Source: Tridacna crocea (taxonomy: Eukaryota; Mollusca; Bivalvia; Cardiida; Cardiidae). From it: a DNA stretch of 64,000 bases. Below, piece by piece: positions 54,355 through 64,000 of the stretch. The notes below the pieces were generated by a model. That model saw only the letters and a program-made list of their open reading frames with translations, searched no databases and was not told the DNA's origin. The stretch is taken from positions 11,938,119-12,002,118 of the forward strand of contig OX031071.1 of NCBI GenBank assembly GCA_943736015.1, in the 5' to 3' direction. Each line of letters begins with the position of its first letter. Within the stretch, counting starts at the first letter, position 1. The translations under genes were made by a program, and so were the position numbers.

Positions 54355-55102
54355 TTTGGAAAGGGTTTAATGAAAGAACCATGGCAAAGAAGCATTGAAA
54401 CATTTCATCCATCTTTCATATACACTTGTGTCATATAATATCAATGTCACCTTTACTTTCATCATGTACAATACTGATCTCTCGATTTTTCATTGCTAGG
54501 TGCTGTACTATTTTTTAGATGCGGTGAAAATCAGATCATGTTTTGTCATTATTAAATATTTTTTATATTATCATATTTAGGGGAATAATTTCGTATGCTT
54601 CTTTTTTCTTTTGCAATCATGTACTGTACAATGCTGTCTTAGTGTTTTTTGTGAAATTTTGTTAGGCTTTGTATTGTTAATTTTTTTTTTAAATCAGAAT
54701 GTATAACAAAGCTTGAGAACAGAACTTGATACTATAAAAAAAACAAACTGGTTACTTGCTGCCATCTAGAAAGTCTTTGCATTAACAAATATGCTGTTGA
54801 TGAAAGTGCCCTGAAGATGGTACTTGTATGTGAAGTGTGAAGGTCAGTGTGAAAGGTCAAGGTAGTTGTTGCCTTAACGCCATTACTGTGATATTTCCAG
54901 TATTTCATCTCAAAAGTATATTTTTTGGAGAACTATATTGTATTATATTCCTACGGAGAGTTGAGATGAAATCCTGGAGAGCCTGTTACGAGTTGTATAT
55001 GTATTTAGTAAAACTTGTCATTTCAGTTACCATGGCAATGCAGTTTCTGTGTTTATTGAGGAAATCTTGCTGTAGAAAACTCCTATAGTTTAACCAAACA
55101 GA
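54355..55102. other. stretch without gene
   Basis: AT-rich; a frame at 54837-55088 has no domain and no splice context. Confidence 0.5.
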
Positions 55103-55331
55103 TTAACCCATTACCACTCAATCCCTACTTTTGACGCCCCTGAGAAAGAAGCCATTTGAAAACACTGTGGGAAAAGGAGAAAATGCTGGTAACCAGCATT
55201 TTCTCCTTTTCCCACAGTGTTTTCTACCCTTTCCAGAACAAATTTCTATTTTTCAGTCACCTTTATTTTGTCGTCTGCAAATGCTTTGAATTTGGACCAG
55301 TCCAAAATTTTCTCGTGTGGTAAAGAGTTAA
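55103..55331 (+). mobile_element. TTAA-A element, plus
   Basis: GCCCC subtype, near-perfect hairpin. TTTAACCAAACAGATTAA lies before and TTAACCAAACAGATTAAG after it. Confidence 0.95.
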
Positions 55332-55433
55332 CCAAACAGATTAAGAAATATTTGAATGGAAAACCAAAAGAACAATAAGAAATGGCAACCTTATTTGGCC
55401 CTTTGTACTAAAAAATCAGAACTCCTATTGATA

Positions 55434-55456
55434 GTCCCCCCCCCCCTTCCCCCACC
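55434..55456 (+). repeat. C-rich run
   Basis: CCCCCCCCCCC followed by TTCCCCCACCC. Confidence 0.8.
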
Positions 55457-55535
55457 CGATAAAAAAATATAGAGGCTGACAGGCTGTAGATTTCAAATTG
55501 AAATATTCCTGGCAGTCTAACTTTGATTTTCTCTC

Positions 55536-55764
55536 TTAACCCATTACCACACAATCCCTACTTTTGACGACCCGGAGAAAGAAGCCTTTAGAAAACATTG
55601 TGGGAAAAGGAGAAAATGCTGGTAACCAGCATTTTCTCCTTTTCCCACAATGTTTTCTGCTCTTCACAAAACAAATTTCAAATTTTCAGTCACTTTTATA
55701 ATATCGTCTGCAAATGCTTTCAATTTGAACCAGTCTAAAAATTTGTTGTTTGGTAAAGAGTTAA
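55536..55764 (+). mobile_element. TTAA-A element, plus
   Basis: Complete, perfect hairpin; TTCACAAAACAAATTTC arm subtype. Confidence 0.95.
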
Positions 55765-55765
55765 C

Positions 55766-55994
55766 TTAGCTCTTTACCAAACGACAAAATTGTAGACCAG
55801 TCCAAATTGAAAGCATTTGCAGACAACAACCTAAGTATGGCTCAAAAATTGAAAGTTGTCTTGGGAAGCGTAGAAAACATCTTTGGAAAAGGAGGCAGTG
55901 GTGGTTACCAGCATTTTCTCCTTTTCCTACAATGTTTTCTAAAGGCTTCTTTCTCAGGGTCATCAAAAGTCGGGATTCTGTGGTAAAGAGTTAA
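55766..55994 (-). mobile_element. TTAA-A element, minus
   Basis: Left end TTAGCTCTTTACCAAACGAC two bases after the previous TTAA; stem GGAGGCAGTGGTGG mismatched; ends AAAGAGTTAA. Confidence 0.9.
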
Positions 55995-56058
55995 ACAACT
56001 GAGATTTTGGCTAGAACAGTATTTTCAAAATTATTAAGAAACATTTTAGGATGATGTA

Positions 56059-56248
56059 CAGAGCTCCAGATAGAGGGAGTGATTTTGATTTCAAATACAA
56101 ATTATTGATAATCCTCCACTAAACCCTATGTTGTGGGTACTCATTACAATCGTCTTTTGAGACGATTCTAATGAGTACCCACAACAAAGGGTTTGGAAGA
56201 AAAATAATGGATTTAGAATACTATCACTCCTCCTTATCTGGAGCTCTG
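56059..56248. mobile_element. family E foldback, copy 5
   Basis: CAGAGCTCCAGATAGAGGGAG to CCTTATCTGGAGCTCTG. GATGTA lies directly on both sides (56053-56058 and 56249-56254). Confidence 0.88.
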
Positions 56249-56254
56249 GATGTA

Positions 56255-57067
56255 TATGTATATTTGTTTTCTCTATGGATATCACAGAACTTCACCCAAA
56301 TTTCTTTCAAAAGAAGTACAAAAGCTTTTACAAAGATTGGTTGTCTTTGTTAATTTACATTTTAGAATACCTCATTAGATACAACACAGGCTTTGTTGTG
56401 TTGCCAATACTTAATGCAAAGACTTTCTACAGCAGCAATCATTTTATACAAATGAGAATTTACCCATGTTACAAACTTGAATCTTTTTCTCCAGGTTATA
56501 ATGAAGGTATCTCTTTATAATCATTGTATCTATAAACATAATCATTATAAGCCTTGAATTTTCCAACAAATGAAAATTGATAGTATTTGTACTTAATAGA
56601 ATGCCACTAAACAACTGGTGCCTAGCCTGATACGTCAGTCAACTACACTGCAGAGGTTGAAAGCAGAGCATTGCTAAATTGATGATGTCAAAGCAACAGG
56701 GTACATTCCTCTGGCACCAAATCAAAAATAAGTCTGAAAATAATCAATACCATTTACATGTAATTGATTATACATAATGCATTGGCATTTTTTAGTAAAA
56801 AAGTAGTGCAAGTGAGTGAGGGTGGCAATAACAAGGATGTTTTATGTCATCTTGTGAAAGTTGGCACATTCAGACGCAGTCAGAGATTGCCATGAAAACA
56901 AAACTTGAGTGCAGCTCTAAATCTATAAGCTCATTGAGGTGGTAATTGTCTGGAATAAAGCCACCAGTCTGCCTACGCAAATGTCATGTCAGAGATACAA
57001 TAAATCAGATGCAAGTGAACGGAGATTAAATAATGATATTGCATGTTTACAACATGCTGTGTAGCAA
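56255..57067. other. stretch without gene
   Basis: A frame at 56275-56520 starts at the E border but has no recognised domain; otherwise nothing. Confidence 0.5.
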
Positions 57068-57295
57068 GACTCAAATACCAAACAATCCCTGGTTTTTATG
57101 ACCCTGAAATAGAAGCCTTTTGAAAACATTGAGGGAAAAGAAGAAAATACTGGTAACCAGCATTTTCTCCTTTACCCACAATGTTTTCTACACTCTTGGA
57201 AACAAATTTAAATTTTTCATTTTCATTTATTTTGTCGACTGAAAGTGCTTTCAATTTGGATCAGTCTAAGATTTTGTTGTTTGGTAAAGGGTTAA
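57068..57295 (+). mobile_element. TTAA-A element, plus
   Basis: Left TTAA lost (CAAATACCAAACAATCCC); ends GGTAAAGGGTTAA. Confidence 0.88.
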
Positions 57296-58496
57296 GGTCA
57301 AAATATAGGTGTATTTAACTCAATGCCTTTTAAAATAGTTTAATTGTAGATGACTTCGATGAAATCATTGTGAAGTTATGAGAAATCATTTTTCGTATTG
57401 TTTATTAAGACTGATGAGTGTAATAAATGATTGTATTGATGTATTTTGAATCAATTGTTAATACTGCACAAATAGTATACTTATTAATGTATGAGACATG
57501 TTATTTTCTGAGAAATCTGTGAATAACCTAAAATACCTCAACATTGTGCAAATGTATCTTTGCATTTATTTTTGAACAGATATATCTTTCCATAATATAA
57601 CACTTTTTTTTTTTATATCATGTAAGGGGTACCAGCTGCAATATTCTGCATGGATAGGATAAATTTTTGAGCTGGTTCCCCAAAATAGTCTCGTAATATT
57701 TAACTGGACATAAAATTTTAGACTTGCCCAATTTGAGAGCATTTGAAGACAAAAGATATAATTATAATGTATATGGCCAAAGTGATTGGAATTATTTTTA
57801 AAGGTTTAGAAACATGATAAAAAAAGGGAAAAAATGCTCGTAACCAGTATTTTCACAGTTAATTTATCATGTACAAAATTCTTTCAATTTGGTTATGTCA
57901 AAAATATTACAGTTTCTAAAAATGTTAAAGGGCCGAAAACTTTTATTGATGATAAGAGTTACTTTAGAAATTGGTTTAAAGTAATTGAGCCATGCTCTGT
58001 GAAAAGGGGGTTTGATGTGTTTGCAAAAAGCATCAACTCAGGTCAGCTTGCACATTTTGTGTAGGTTGACATTGGGTCAAAACGTTTTTGCTATTGTGAA
58101 ATTTTCTGGATATTTGCAGGACCATTTTACCTCATGATTTACTGTTAATGGACAGTTATACAGTGACTTATTTGTTATGGCATGTCAAGGAAATACATCA
58201 AATCTCTTGTTGCCAGGGCACCACTCAATAGTTCAGCAACATGTACATTGATATTGAAATATTTACAAACTTACAACTACAAAAATGTGCTTTTCTTCTA
58301 GATAATCCAATTTGATATTAAAACAATATGTGATAGGTCAACTTAATGTGTAAAAGTGTTATGTAAAACTTGGCGCAGTTTTCATTTTGCTTCGAGTGTT
58401 GTGTTTTTTGCATACCATACTCTTGCTTATGTTGAACCAGCATTGTATTGTTTAACTGCTTCTCTGTATATGAGCAATGCTTCATTAAAAGGGGGC
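57296..58496. other. mostly repeat-poor stretch
   Basis: One degraded minus TTAA-A at 57700-57860 (AAATTTTAGACTTGCCC, AAAATGCTCGTAACC). No exon supported. Confidence 0.5.
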
Positions 58497-58726
58497 TTGA
58501 ACGCTTTCCCAAACAACAAATTTTTGGACTCTTCCGAAACAAAAGAGTTTGCAGACTACACTTTTAGATTTGGAGAAGATGACAGAAAGTTCTCAAAAAG
58601 GGTAGAAAACACTGTGGGAAAAGGAGAAATTGCTTGTTACGAGCAATTTCTCCTTTTCCCGCAGTGTTTTCAAAAGACTTTTACTGCAGACACGTAAAAA
58701 CCAGGGCTTGTTTGGGAAAGGGTTAA
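58497..58726 (-). mobile_element. TTAA-C element, minus
   Basis: TTGAACGCTTTCCCAAACAAC to GTTTGGGAAAGGGTTAA; loop TTGCTTGTTACGAGCAA as in the copy at 33620. Confidence 0.9.
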
Positions 58727-58769
58727 TGCATCTGGGAAAAGTATGGACCCCTGTCAGTCAGTGCAGTCT

Positions 58770-58850
58770 ACACAGGCTGACCTGGGCCGAAACTTGGCAC
58801 TATTGGTCAATTTTCTGTGTGTCAAAGGACCAGTCTACCTCATGGTTCTT
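58770..58850 (+). repeat. dispersed repeat pair with 140-215
   Basis: CAGGCTGACCTGGGCCGAAAC...GGACCAGTCTACC parallels CAGGCTGACCTGAGTCGAAAC...GGACCATTCTAC near the window start; both follow a TTAA element. Confidence 0.6.
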
Positions 58851-59124
58851 CATGCATATTTATTTGACGACCTTGGGTGGTATCATGTATCACAGATATG
58901 CATGAAGCCCCCTTTTACCAAGCATTGCTCATATGTATTCTATATGTGAAAATGGAGACCACAAGAATGTTGTATAATTGACTTTACAAAAGAACAATGA
59001 TTTGCCATTTCAGATGTGGCTTGGCTAATGATTCTTCCTGCATAAGCCTGGTACTCCCCACCATGGATGTTTGATTGGCAGTTGTTGGAGTATGATGCAA
59101 GAAAGTCCTGCATATATTTCAACA

Positions 59125-59355
59125 TTAACCCTTTACCACACGACAAGATTTTAGTCACCTGTACGAATTGAAAGCATTTGTTGATGACAGTTTCAATGCG
59201 GCTCATATAAAAAGATTTTTCTTTCATAGGGTAGAAAACATTGTGGGAAAAGGAGAAAATGCTGGTAACCAGCATTTTCTCCTTTTCCCACAATGTTTTA
59301 AAAAACTTTCTCTTTCAAGGGTGTTAAAGGCCGTCCTTGTGTGGTAAAGGGTTAA
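59125..59355 (-). mobile_element. TTAA-A element, minus
   Basis: TTAACCCTTTACCACACGAC to GTGTGGTAAAGGGTTAA; perfect hairpin with centre A. Confidence 0.93.
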
Positions 59356-59356
59356 T

Positions 59357-59535
59357 TCTGTACAGTGCAACCTGTATTCGGAGACCACTCGGGGGAAGTA
59401 CTGAAATTGGTATCTTACAGTAGGTGATCTTTAAGTACAGGTTATATTAGGTTAATGTAAGAACAGTGGTCTCTTGAAGCATGTGGTCTCTTAATACATG
59501 TGGTCTCTAACACAGGTTTACCTGTACATGTATTC
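59357..59535. repeat. foldback-like repeat (GTACAGTGCAACCTGTATTC)
   Basis: ACCTGTATTCGGAGACCACTC at left and GTGGTCTCT(A/T)A..ACAGGTTTACCTGTAC at right are inverted. The type is familiar from many animal genomes. Confidence 0.55.
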
Positions 59536-59618
59536 ATGTTACCCTCTGGACTTGCCATGCAAAATCTATGGTGGGAAAGTTCTGGGCTTATACCATTTAA
59601 TCAGGAAAACTTTTGACT

Positions 59619-59853
59619 TTAACCCTTCACCAAACAAGCCCTGGTTTTCATGACCCTTGGAAAGAAGCCTTATGAATACATGCACATTGTTGGAAAATGA
59701 GAAAATACTGGTAACCAGCATTTTCTCCTTTTCCAATGATGTTTTCAAATCTATCAAGGACAAATTCTGTCATTTGAGCCACTTTTGATTTGTCATCTGC
59801 AAATGTTTACTGTTTGGACTTGTCTAAATTTTTTTTGTTTGGTAAAGAGTTAA
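59619..59853 (+). mobile_element. TTAA-A element, plus
   Basis: TTAACCCTTCACCAAACAAGC to GTTTGGTAAAGAGTTAA; stem ATGAGAAAATACTGG. Confidence 0.88.
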
Positions 59854-60639
59854 AAATTAAACCACAAATGGTTATTTTGTCACCTTTCAAATCTCATGAA
59901 ATACTTTAACATAGTATATGTTATTTTTTCTTCCAACATTGTAATATCAAGATCTAAAAATGAATCATGGCAAAAAGACAATATTTTTGTGGAAGAATCT
60001 TGTTTGCATAGCACCATGTTAGACATATTTTGTAGACTGAACGAAAAATCATAGATTAAAATCATTCTATACATTTTGAAATGCATTTTGTTATATTATT
60101 ATGCTACATGTAATTCCACATTGAACTTGTCAAAAGCATATGTTTTGTCAAAAAGGCAAGTTTTTGCTTTTAGCCATTACAGATCAATCGGTCTCCCCAC
60201 CATAGAACTCTGTCGACTAGCAATATGAAGGCTAGAACTGTCCCAAACCAGAGCTATTTTTATGGGACAAAACAAATCTTTTCAGCAATATACTTGAAAA
60301 CTGTCTGTCTGTTACTTTGTGGACATTCTCAGTTGCATGTCTCAGTTTTCCTGTAAGCTAATTTCAAACTCTGACAAATGATAGCCAGAAATTGTAGATC
60401 TGCAAGGGGAGGTTTTGTTTATGTGTTCTCAATCAAAGGAACTGATATAGACATAAAGTCACATACTCTGGCAATCAAAATTACTCCAATTTTAGCCAAA
60501 TGATGTCTGTTTTACTACTTATCATATTTATGATTTAAAAAAAAGACCCAAGGACAAATAGATTGCAGTTGCATGATAGCGAGTAGCCAGATAGAAGACT
60601 GGGGGCTTGTACTTCACCGTTTTATTAACCATCGAAGCA
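59854..60639. other. stretch without gene
   Basis: Nothing recognised. Confidence 0.5.
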
Positions 60640-60868
60640 TTAACCCATTACCACACAATCCCTACTTTTGACGCCCCTGAGAAAGAAGCCTTTTGAAAAC
60701 ACTGTGGGAAAAGGAGAAAATGCTGGTAACCAGCATTTTCTCCTTTTCCCACAGTGTTTTCTACCCTTCCCAGAACAAATTTAAATTTTTCAGTCACCTT
60801 TATTTTGTCGTCTGCAAATGCTTTCAATTTGGACCAGTCAAAAATTTTCTCGTGTGGTAAAGAGTTAA
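60640..60868 (+). mobile_element. TTAA-A element, plus
   Basis: GCCCC subtype, perfect hairpin; nearly identical to 50072 and 55103. Confidence 0.95.
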
Positions 60869-61387
60869 ACGAAATGCTTTTTTTAAGTTTGGAAAAGAGA
60901 CTAAGTCATCTCAATTTCACACTTGTTTTTGCCAGAAAATAAAAACTAAATAGTAGACAATGTTGATCAAATATAAATGCAGTCTGATCTTGGGTTACAT
61001 TGTCTTAAACGTGGAAAATCTTTCCTTCGCTCTTTATTTTCCAACATGAAAAACAAAAAAAGAAAGGAAAAAAAGAGCTTCGCAAAGCGGCTCTTATAAA
61101 TACACCCAAAGAACTTGCCAGTGAAATGGCTTAAAATCTAGGATGCCTGCAGCTATGCAAATTTTAAAAGTCACATGCACAAGTACATATCATAGTGAAT
61201 CATTGTGGTAAGTTTGCACTTATCCCAATGAAAACGGTAGGAGGAGTTGCATGCACAAGAAATTGCTAACAAATGAACGACGGACAGACAGATAGACGAA
61301 TGACCGCAACCATTACATAATACTACTGTATAAAAAGATAGATGAAACATTTAGAGTAAATTGAGCTTCATCTTCACTACATTCCTT
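60869..61387. repeat. stretch with a mollusc-like dispersed repeat
   Basis: CGGTAGGAGGAGTTGCATGC...GACGGACAGACAGATAGACGA at about 61220-61300 resembles a bivalve repeat (from memory). A hairpin-type phrase GCAGTCTGATCTTG is at 60979. No exon. Confidence 0.45.
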
Positions 61388-61587
61388 GGTCCGTAGTCAC
61401 CAACCATTCTTAACATTATTTACACATATTCTCCTTAATTTTCAAATTTTGAAAGTTACACAACTTCTGATTGGCTTAACCTTTCAGTTTTGCCAATCAG
61501 AAGTCGTGTTGCTTTCAATATTGGACAAACTTGAAGAATTAGACTGAGAATGCTCATGAATAAGAATGGTTTGTGAATACGGACTCT
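61388..61587. mobile_element. family D foldback, copy 4
   Basis: GGTCCGTAGTCACCAACC to GTGAATACGGACTC; centre GATTGGCTTAACC...GCCAATCAGAAG. Confidence 0.86.
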
Positions 61588-62209
61588 GGCTATACACATG
61601 GCATCACGGCATCATTCAAACTTGCCCTCTTATCATGACAGAAAGTAAGAGATAAATGGTAGACTTGATGAATTATCTAGAAACACATTGTACTTTGGAC
61701 CTAAGCTAGAATCCTATAAACTCGTCACCTTTCATTACTTCTGTTTGTAATCTTCTGCTTCCCTCTGTAACCTTACATTATCAAGTCCGCCTCTTAATCA
61801 TTAGAAATATTTATTTGCCATTATTCCTTTAAGTAACTGGACAAAATCAAGTGATTACGGACTTGGGAGTGTTTCTTGTCAATTTTGACCACATCAGGTT
61901 TGTCTGTAATTAACACTTTTCTCTGGACATATGACCCAACAAATGTCAATTGGTGGTTGAGGTATAATCATACACCACTTCAAGTCATTACTTGATTAAT
62001 GCTTTGCTTGTCCGAAATGTCGAATGCCTCGGCAACAATGTTAAATATTCATGTGGATTTGTCTACCAGAGTAAAATACTGCATCTTCGGTAAGTGAAAG
62101 CTTCGTACAAATATGGCAACAATTGCGCACTAGGCCTAATTGTGAAAACGGAGACCCAAGACAGCGTTCTAAGAATGATTCTTCTACCTGAAAGTTGAAG
62201 CCTACGTTC
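61588..62209. other. stretch without gene
   Basis: Slightly less AT-rich; no splice-framed exon identified on either strand. Confidence 0.5.
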
Positions 62210-63115
62210 TCCTGGCCGGTGCCTGGAGAACTCGTACCTTGGAGAACTCGCACCCCAATTTCAAGGGTACAAGTTCTCTGGAGAACTCGTATCCCCACTA
62301 ATAAATACATATACTGATGATAAGATCATGTTGTCAACTTTTATTTTTATCCCGTCATTATGATGGTGGTGTAGATTTGATTAAAATGATCATATTTTTT
62401 TTGAGACATAAATAAAGTAATGGAAAAAAAAAATCTTCTTTTAATGTCATTAAAAAAAAAAAAACTGTTGTACTCGTTTTGTCCCTTTCTAACAATGTTT
62501 ATAGAAGACTTTTTCCTCGTAGAAACGTGCGGTTGATTGGTAAAGGGTTAAGAGCGATTTTAATGATCTATACAGTACCGGTTCAAATGCTGGTAAATGT
62601 AAGTGTGCACGATGGTGTTTAGCACACCTGATAATTATGTAATTTTATAGTAGCCGACTCCTTCGAAAATTGGCATATTCCATTGACGAACCACAAATTT
62701 CTGAACAAGCTTTTTGAAAAACCATATCTTCGAAACACTCAATGAATCAAGATTATGTAGATCTACCTGATAATTTCATCTTTCTAAAATTTACTTGCCC
62801 ATTTACCCTACTTCTTTTTTTAAAATCCATCGAACATCTGGTAACAAAACTGATATTTTACTACAAGTATCTTAGTTACCAATGTTTGTTTATTGTATAA
62901 CTTACATTTCACAGAAGATGATATGAAAATCACCAGATCACCAAAATCTCATATACATGTATAAATATATCCCAAAAAATATCTGTAACGTACGAGTTCT
63001 CTGGAGATTTCGTACCCAGTGTACGAGTTATCCAGAGAACTCGAATCCTTCAGATTGGTTAAGAGTTCTCCAGAGTACGAGTTCTTCAGGGTACGAGTTC
63101 TCTAGCAACCTCCTG
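62210..63115. repeat. two clusters of GTACGAGTTCTC repeats
   Basis: GAGAACTCGTAC or its reverse, with variants, occurs about nine times: 62224-62295 and 62995-63110. The clusters are mostly in opposite orientation and enclose about 700 bp, including a TTAA-A end fragment (62480-62551). Confidence 0.7.
62480..62551 (-). mobile_element. TTAA-A L-half fragment
   Basis: CCCTTTCTAACAATGTTTATAG to TGATTGGTAAAGGGTTAA. Confidence 0.7.
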
Positions 63116-63240
63116 GCGCGTCTTCACTAACCATTCTGAAGAGCTTTTATAGTCTTATCCTCCAAGATTTTCTAAATTTGACAGTAACACAACTTCTGAT
63201 TGGCTTAGCCAAACAGAAGTTGTGTAACTTTCAAATTTCG
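63115..63240. mobile_element. family D foldback, copy 6, truncated
   Basis: TCTTCACTAACCATTCTGAAG, central CTTCTGATTGGCTTAGCC / GGCTTAGCCAAACAGAAG, cut in the second arm. Confidence 0.75.
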
Positions 63241-63437
63241 CCTTGTCATTTTGAATTCGGTATTCAATATTTGTTAAAAATAAACTAACAAAGTCGTACA
63301 TACATTTATTTTGCAAGAGGAAAACAGTCAAAAGAAAGACGGGGGAAAAAAAGAAATTGGATCATAATTTTTATGTACTATTTTCCACTGCAGAATTCTG
63401 CAAGACGGAAAAAAATCGTTTGAATATATAGGAGGCA

Positions 63438-63509
63438 ATGGCGGACAGTAGTGTTTTGAACATGAAGTGTGACACAGTACATAATAACCTTGCAGTGACA
63501 GAGCAGTGA
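63438..63509 (+). other. short ATGGCGG frame, possible start of a further gene
   Basis: GGCAATGGCGGAC is a good animal start context and the frame stays open for 23 codons before TGA. The surroundings (63430-63600) are somewhat less AT-rich. With no domain or following exon in the window it is only a hint. Confidence 0.15.
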
Positions 63510-63654
63510 TCATCTCCCCACAATTTACTGGACAGGTCAACGCTGACCGCACAATTGTCTACGGACTGTCTAGTGATCCAGTGGTCAGTCGGAAAGCAGA
63601 TAAACATATTGTTAAAATTTATCACTTACGCGGCTTGTTTGATTGATTCTCGTG

Positions 63655-63873
63655 GTTAAGTTTTTCCCGAGCAACAAAAATGTAGACTTGTTCAGATCAA
63701 AAAGAATTTTGCAAAAGTGTATGTCAGTGTAGTTGAAATCGTTAAGTTTGTGTTTGATAGGGTAGAAAACAATGTGGGGAAATGATAAATATGAGCATTT
63801 TGTTCTTTTTTTCTATGATGTTTCAGAAGGCTTCTTCCTGAGGTTCAGTGAAACTTGGAATTGTTTAGTAAAG
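63655..63873 (-). mobile_element. degraded TTAA-A, minus
   Basis: GTTAAGTTTTTCCCGAGCAAC; relic hairpin; L arm AGAAGGCTTCTTCCTGAGG. Confidence 0.6.
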
Positions 63874-64000
63874 GACTGTCTGTGTCACGTACGTGTATGT
63901 TTACATGCGCAACAGGTCAACGATCTTTCTGGTTTCTTGTAAAAATACATGTTCTAGCGTGAACAACTCGTTAAACAAATAATTAAGGTCTTAAACTTGA

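Noticed and set aside
56275..56520. 81-codon plus-strand frame after a family E copy
   Set aside because: No recognised motif, AT-rich codons, no splice signals.
454..60868. CRISPR array
   Set aside because: Repeats are dispersed ~228-bp elements in both orientations with no spacer pattern, in a eukaryotic sequence.
443..61000. Dozens of 60-140 codon frames containing peptides such as GKGENAGNQHFLLFPQCF
   Set aside because: They are translations of the TTAA-A/B/C palindromes and arms on one or other strand; the same peptide recurs at every MITE copy.
62041..62310. 89-codon minus-strand frame
   Set aside because: Overlaps the GAACTCGTAC repeat cluster; no recognised domain or splice context.

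Overview
The window is nuclear DNA of an animal, most probably a bivalve mollusc. It is AT-rich and has introns with GT/AG borders. It carries tRNA-derived SINEs and several repeat modules that I associate from memory with bivalve genomes (for example the ~148-bp 'AACTAGGTCACCAGGTC' tandem module at about 11.7-12.5 kb). The phylum is an inference; only 'metazoan' is well supported.

One gene can be supported: a plus-strand C2H2 zinc-finger transcription factor whose coding part is three exons (20973-21229, 22640-23057, 26291-27037). The splice phases join exactly into a 473-residue reading frame. Three classical fingers near the N terminus and a pair of atypical fingers at the C terminus give the layout of the Ikaros/hunchback class. 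A CpG-richer stretch at 3.7-4.3 kb ends in a good splice donor and may be the promoter plus an untranslated first exon. I see no second gene that I can defend. Nearly every other open frame is a by-product of palindromic repeats.

The window is dominated by short TTAA-flanked foldback elements (MITEs). I delimit over 100 copies or fragments of three related families, called here TTAA-A (about 228 bp, by far the commonest), TTAA-B (5 copies) and TTAA-C (6 copies). All share ends like TTAAC(C/T)C(T/A)TT(A/C)CC and a central 60-bp palindrome, and by hand estimate they fill roughly a third of the sequence. In TTAA-A, 'plus' here means starting with the ACACAATCCC-type end (the L end) and finishing with the ...AAAATTTTGTCGTTTGG-type end (the R end). 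TTAA target duplication suggests mobilisation by a piggyBac-like (or Kolobok-like) transposase, but none is encoded here.

Other repeats: family D (about 198-bp foldback carrying CCAAT boxes, 6 copies), family E (about 192-bp foldback with an apparent 6-bp target duplication, 5 copies), a 1.58-kb TTAA-flanked foldback (27849-29434), a ~470-bp foldback (18588-19055), SINEs, several minisatellites and assorted mollusc-like modules.

Region by region: 0-3.5 kb MITE array and a SINE; 3.5-5.2 kb MITE-free candidate promoter; 5.2-20.9 kb MITE-packed putative intron 1; 21-27 kb the gene with MITEs close to its splice sites; 27-29.7 kb the large foldback; 29.7-47 kb dense degenerate MITEs, minisatellites and family D; 47-50 kb a quiet region; 50-64 kb mixed MITEs, with the lowest density after 61 kb. 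Nested insertions (A in D, D in A, E in A, C in A) show repeated waves of activity.
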